This document shows, piece after piece, positions 61,638 through 64,000 of a stretch of DNA of 64,000 nucleotides (its first letter is position 1; the number at the start of each line of letters is the position of its first letter). Source of the DNA: Methanofollis aquaemaris (lineage in GTDB: Archaea > Halobacteriota > Methanomicrobia > Methanomicrobiales > Methanofollaceae). The stretch is from positions 372,001 to 436,000 of the forward strand of contig NZ_CP036172.1 in assembly GCF_017357525.1 (NCBI RefSeq), written 5' to 3'. The notes beneath the pieces are model-generated. The model saw only the letters and a list, made by a program, of their open reading frames with translations, ran no database searches and was not told the DNA's origin. The position numbers and the translations under genes are program-made.

Positions 61638-63425
61638 ATGAAACGTACAGGAATCTTTCCGGTCCTGATGATTTTTCTTCTCTGTGCACCCGTCTCGGCG
61701 TGCACTATCTTCGCGGTCACGCCGGGCGCCTCCGAGAACGGCACCATGTATGTCGGTCACACCAACGACGGCGTCGGTCCGGACTGGAGAAACATCGACG
61801 ACATCGTCCTGACCTATGTCCCGGCGGCCGACCACGCCGCAGGAGAGACGAGACCGGTCTACTTCGACCCGAACAGCGGTTCCGACGCCGCCGGCAAAAA
61901 AGCAGGGAACGCCACCGAGCTCGTCCTCGGCGAGATCCCGCAGGTGCCCCGCACCTACGGGTATTACACCGCCTCCTACGCCATGATGAACGAGCACCAG
62001 CTCCTCAGCGCCGAGTGCACCGATTATGCGAAGGTCCAACTCGACGCCGAGGAGGGGAAGAGGATCTTCTACTCCTCAGAACTCTCGAACGTGGCGCTCG
62101 AACGCTGCACCACCGCGAGGGTCGCCGTCGAACTCGTCGGCAGCCTCATCGACACCTACGGCTATTACGGGACCGGCGAGACGCTCATCTTCGCCGACCC
62201 GAAGGAGGCATGGGTCATCGAGATGTGCTCCAGTCCGGCAGGCACCGGCGGGCTCTGGGTCGCCGAGAAGATACCCGACGGCGAGGTCTTCGTGGCCGGG
62301 AACGAGTTCAGGATCCGCACCGTCGCCGAAGGCGACGCGGACATCCTGCACACCCCCGACCTCTTCGCCGTCGCCGAGGAGTACGGGCTCCGGTCGCCCT
62401 CGGAGGGAACCTTCGACTGGCTGGAGGCGACGAGCTACGGCGAATATTCTCATCCCTACTACTCGCTGATGAGGGTCTGGAGCATCCAGAACCGGCTTGC
62501 GCCCTCGCTGAACCTGAGCCCCTATGTCGAGGACTCGTACACGACCGCCCTGCCCTTTACGGTCGCGCCCGACACACCGGTCAACCGCACGACCGCCCTC
62601 TCGCTCTTCCGCGACCACTATGAAGGCACGGAGTTCGACCTCACCGCCGGCGTCGCCGCCGGGCCGTTCGGGAACCCGTACCGCTATCTCGGGCCCGCCG
62701 ATGCCCACACGAATTTCCAGAACGAGTCCTTCATCGAGGTGCGGCCGGGCGCGAACCCGCGGCCGGTCTCGGCGATCTTCTGCAGTTACAGTTATGTCGC
62801 CGAGGCGCGTGCAGACCTTCCCGATCCGGTCGGAGGCGTCCTCTGGTTCGGTCCGGCCGTGGCCTACGAGACGGTGTACGCACCGATGTATGCAGGATCG
62901 GAGAATGTTTCGAGTGCTTACACCACCGGGACGCGGACCGCGTACGACCCCGCCGCCGCCTACTGGACCTTCGATTTCGTGACCAACTGGGCGATGCTCA
63001 GGTACGACGCGATGATCGAGGACATCAAGGCAGAACAGGCCGCGCTCGAAGCTGACTCGATCCGGCAGGTCGGGGAGACCGACGCACGGGCGGCCGCCAT
63101 GATCGCAGCAGGCGACGAGGCCGGCGCCCGCCGTCTCCTCACCGACTTCACGGTGCAGCGGGGCGACGAGATCATCGACGAGTGGCATGACCTCGCGGGG
63201 ATGCTGGTCGTGAAGTACTCGAACGGACTCATCACCGACCCGGCGACCGGGGAGGTCGATGAACCCGGATATCCGGCATGGTGGTACCAGGAGGCCGACT
63301 ACCAGTACGGCCCGAGGGTCTACGACCTCGAACGCCTCCGCGCCACGCCTGGCCTGAACTACACCGGCGAGAGTGTCTGGTTCCCCAAAAATGCGTCGAT
63401 CGACCAGATCCTGGAGAGGATCTGA
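61638..63425 (+). CDS. Exported C69-family dipeptidase-like hydrolase
   Basis: A 595-residue Ntn-hydrolase-type peptidase (PF03577). The signal peptide ends VSA, and cleavage exposes Cys 22 in CTIFAVTPGAS, the expected N-terminal nucleophile. Then come the family elements GHTNDG, YGYYTASYAMMNEHQL, GETLIFADPKEAWVIEM and the C-terminal helical region. Normal bacterial members are cytosolic dipeptidases; the export signal gives it a role on secreted peptides. TATA box at 61608-61616 and no ribosome site before ATG 61638 imply a leaderless message. Confidence 0.92.
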   Translation: MKRTGIFPVLMIFLLCAPVSACTIFAVTPGASENGTMYVGHTNDGVGPDWRNIDDIVLTYVPAADHAAGETRPVYFDPNSGSDAAGKKAGNATELVLGEIPQVPRTYGYYTASYAMMNEHQLLSAECTDYAKVQLDAEEGKRIFYSSELSNVALERCTTARVAVELVGSLIDTYGYYGTGETLIFADPKEAWVIEMCSSPAGTGGLWVAEKIPDGEVFVAGNEFRIRTVAEGDADILHTPDLFAVAEEYGLRSPSEGTFDWLEATSYGEYSHPYYSLMRVWSIQNRLAPSLNLSPYVEDSYTTALPFTVAPDTPVNRTTALSLFRDHYEGTEFDLTAGVAAGPFGNPYRYLGPADAHTNFQNESFIEVRPGANPRPVSAIFCSYSYVAEARADLPDPVGGVLWFGPAVAYETVYAPMYAGSENVSSAYTTGTRTAYDPAAAYWTFDFVTNWAMLRYDAMIEDIKAEQAALEADSIRQVGETDARAAAMIAAGDEAGARRLLTDFTVQRGDEIIDEWHDLAGMLVVKYSNGLITDPATGEVDEPGYPAWWYQEADYQYGPRVYDLERLRATPGLNYTGESVWFPKNASIDQILERI

Positions 63426-63523
63426 TTCTTTTTTTGCAGGTTTTTTCAGGGTTCCCCTATGCCCGGCCAGATCTCGCACGCCTTTATTTCTCTTCAAAGA
63501 GACGTACACTATCACTGATCCCC

Positions 63524-64000
63524 ATGCATACCATCCGCCGATACCATTTTTCATGGATCATTCTCCTGGCCGTCGTCATTCTCACGACCGCCGGATGCAT
63601 CGAGAACGCACGGCATGAAGAGTCCGCAGAGGGTGTCGGCCCCATCCGGACCCACTACTCGCCCGGCGAGATAACAAAAATGAGAGAGGCCGCAGAAGAG
63701 ACTGCAAACGCCTCGCTCGACGCCATCGCCGCGATTCCCCCGGACAAACGCACCTTCGAGACCACGGTCATCGCATTCGACCGGACACTCGCAGACTATT
63801 CCGACGCCGTCGGCCCCATCACGCTGATGGGTTCGGTGTACCCCGACACAAAAATCGCCGCAGAAGGCATGGCCTGTGAAGAATCTGCATCGGTCTTTTT
63901 CACCGGCGTGTATACCAGGCGCGACCTCTACGACGCTCTCCGGGACCAGAGCCCGCGCACTCCCGAGGAGTCCCGCCTCTACGACGTAACCATGAGGGAG
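63524..64000 (+). CDS. Exported M3-family oligopeptidase, partial at right edge
   Basis: First 159 residues of a thimet-oligopeptidase-like (M3) metallopeptidase. A signal peptide with lipobox TAGC (Cys about 26) is followed by the family's N-terminal helical part (ITKMREAAEETANASLDAIAAI, DRTLADYSDAVGPITLMGSVYPD and FTGVYTRRDLYDAL, each in parts). The catalytic HExxH motif lies beyond the window. The lipoprotein form is unusual, since M3 enzymes are mostly cytosolic. It follows the C69 peptidase by 98 bases in the same direction; the two may degrade exported or external peptides together. Confidence 0.85.
   Translation, partial: MHTIRRYHFSWIILLAVVILTTAGCIENARHEESAEGVGPIRTHYSPGEITKMREAAEETANASLDAIAAIPPDKRTFETTVIAFDRTLADYSDAVGPITLMGSVYPDTKIAAEGMACEESASVFFTGVYTRRDLYDALRDQSPRTPEESRLYDVTMRE

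Overview
The window is high-GC archaeal DNA, most consistent with a hydrogenotrophic methanogen of the order Methanomicrobiales (Methanofollis or Methanoculleus-like; genus is inference). The grounds are an archaellum operon with euryarchaeal-type flagellins, HypD, a ferredoxin:thioredoxin-reductase-type gene, a type B Cas6 homologue, archaeal TATA boxes with GGTGA-type ribosome sites or leaderless starts, many small lipoproteins, and three tRNA genes without CCA ends. No rRNA, insertion sequence, integrase or CRISPR array was seen.

Layout. 1-6.7 kb: archaellum operon on the minus strand, two flagellins followed by a FlaD/E-like protein, FlaG, FlaF, FlaH, FlaI and FlaJ (cut by the left edge). 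6.8-12.5 kb: a membrane-anchored protein divergent from the archaellum, a sugar isomerase-like barrel, tRNA-Thr, a radical SAM protein, an MscS channel, HypD and tRNA-Arg. 12.8-16.6 kb: two tandem CHASE4-HAMP-PAS sensors that lack both the kinase ATPase domain and the usual phospho-acceptor histidine. 17-24 kb: CBS-type pyrophosphatase, three tandem copies of a small membrane protein (one dead), flavin reductase-like protein, M42 peptidase, aminotransferase and hexulose-phosphate isomerase. 24-32.6 kb: lone DNA methyltransferase, ferredoxin:thioredoxin reductase-rubredoxin plus glutaredoxin, a CARF-like/PIN/HAD operon, and an ABC uptake system of the iron/corrinoid type. 33-42.5 kb: secreted and small proteins, an orphan Cas6 in an AT-richer stretch, metallo-beta-lactamase/rhodanese protein, fasciclin lipoprotein, a YyaL-like protein and a purine permease. 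43-48 kb: radical SAM/SPASM maturase and a DUF169 - TusA/DsrE - membrane-protein operon, divergent from an HTH-PAS-GAF regulator across an operator-like palindrome. 48-57 kb: YhhQ-type transporter, cysteine-cluster protein, ABC-class ATPase, AI-2E-family permease, RRM protein, nitroreductase, esterase and tRNA-Leu. 57.7-59.7 kb: a 45-residue lysine-rich protein followed by decayed DNA with an 11-bp tandem repeat. 59.7-64 kb: exported proteins (cupin lipoprotein, sensor-like lipoprotein, C69 peptidase, start of an M3 peptidase).

Three themes run across the window. First, at least ten copies or fragments of one palindrome-bearing intergenic repeat are scattered over it, one of them merged into a dead gene. 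Second, there are pieces of nucleic-acid defence without a full system: a CARF-like protein translationally coupled to a PIN nuclease, an orphan Cas6, an orphan methyltransferase and a schlafen/RecG-like C-terminal remnant. Third, sulfur and redox genes are spread over several loci (reductase-rubredoxin/glutaredoxin, TusA-DsrE, rhodanese fusion). All functions are read from sequence pattern only; no database search was run.
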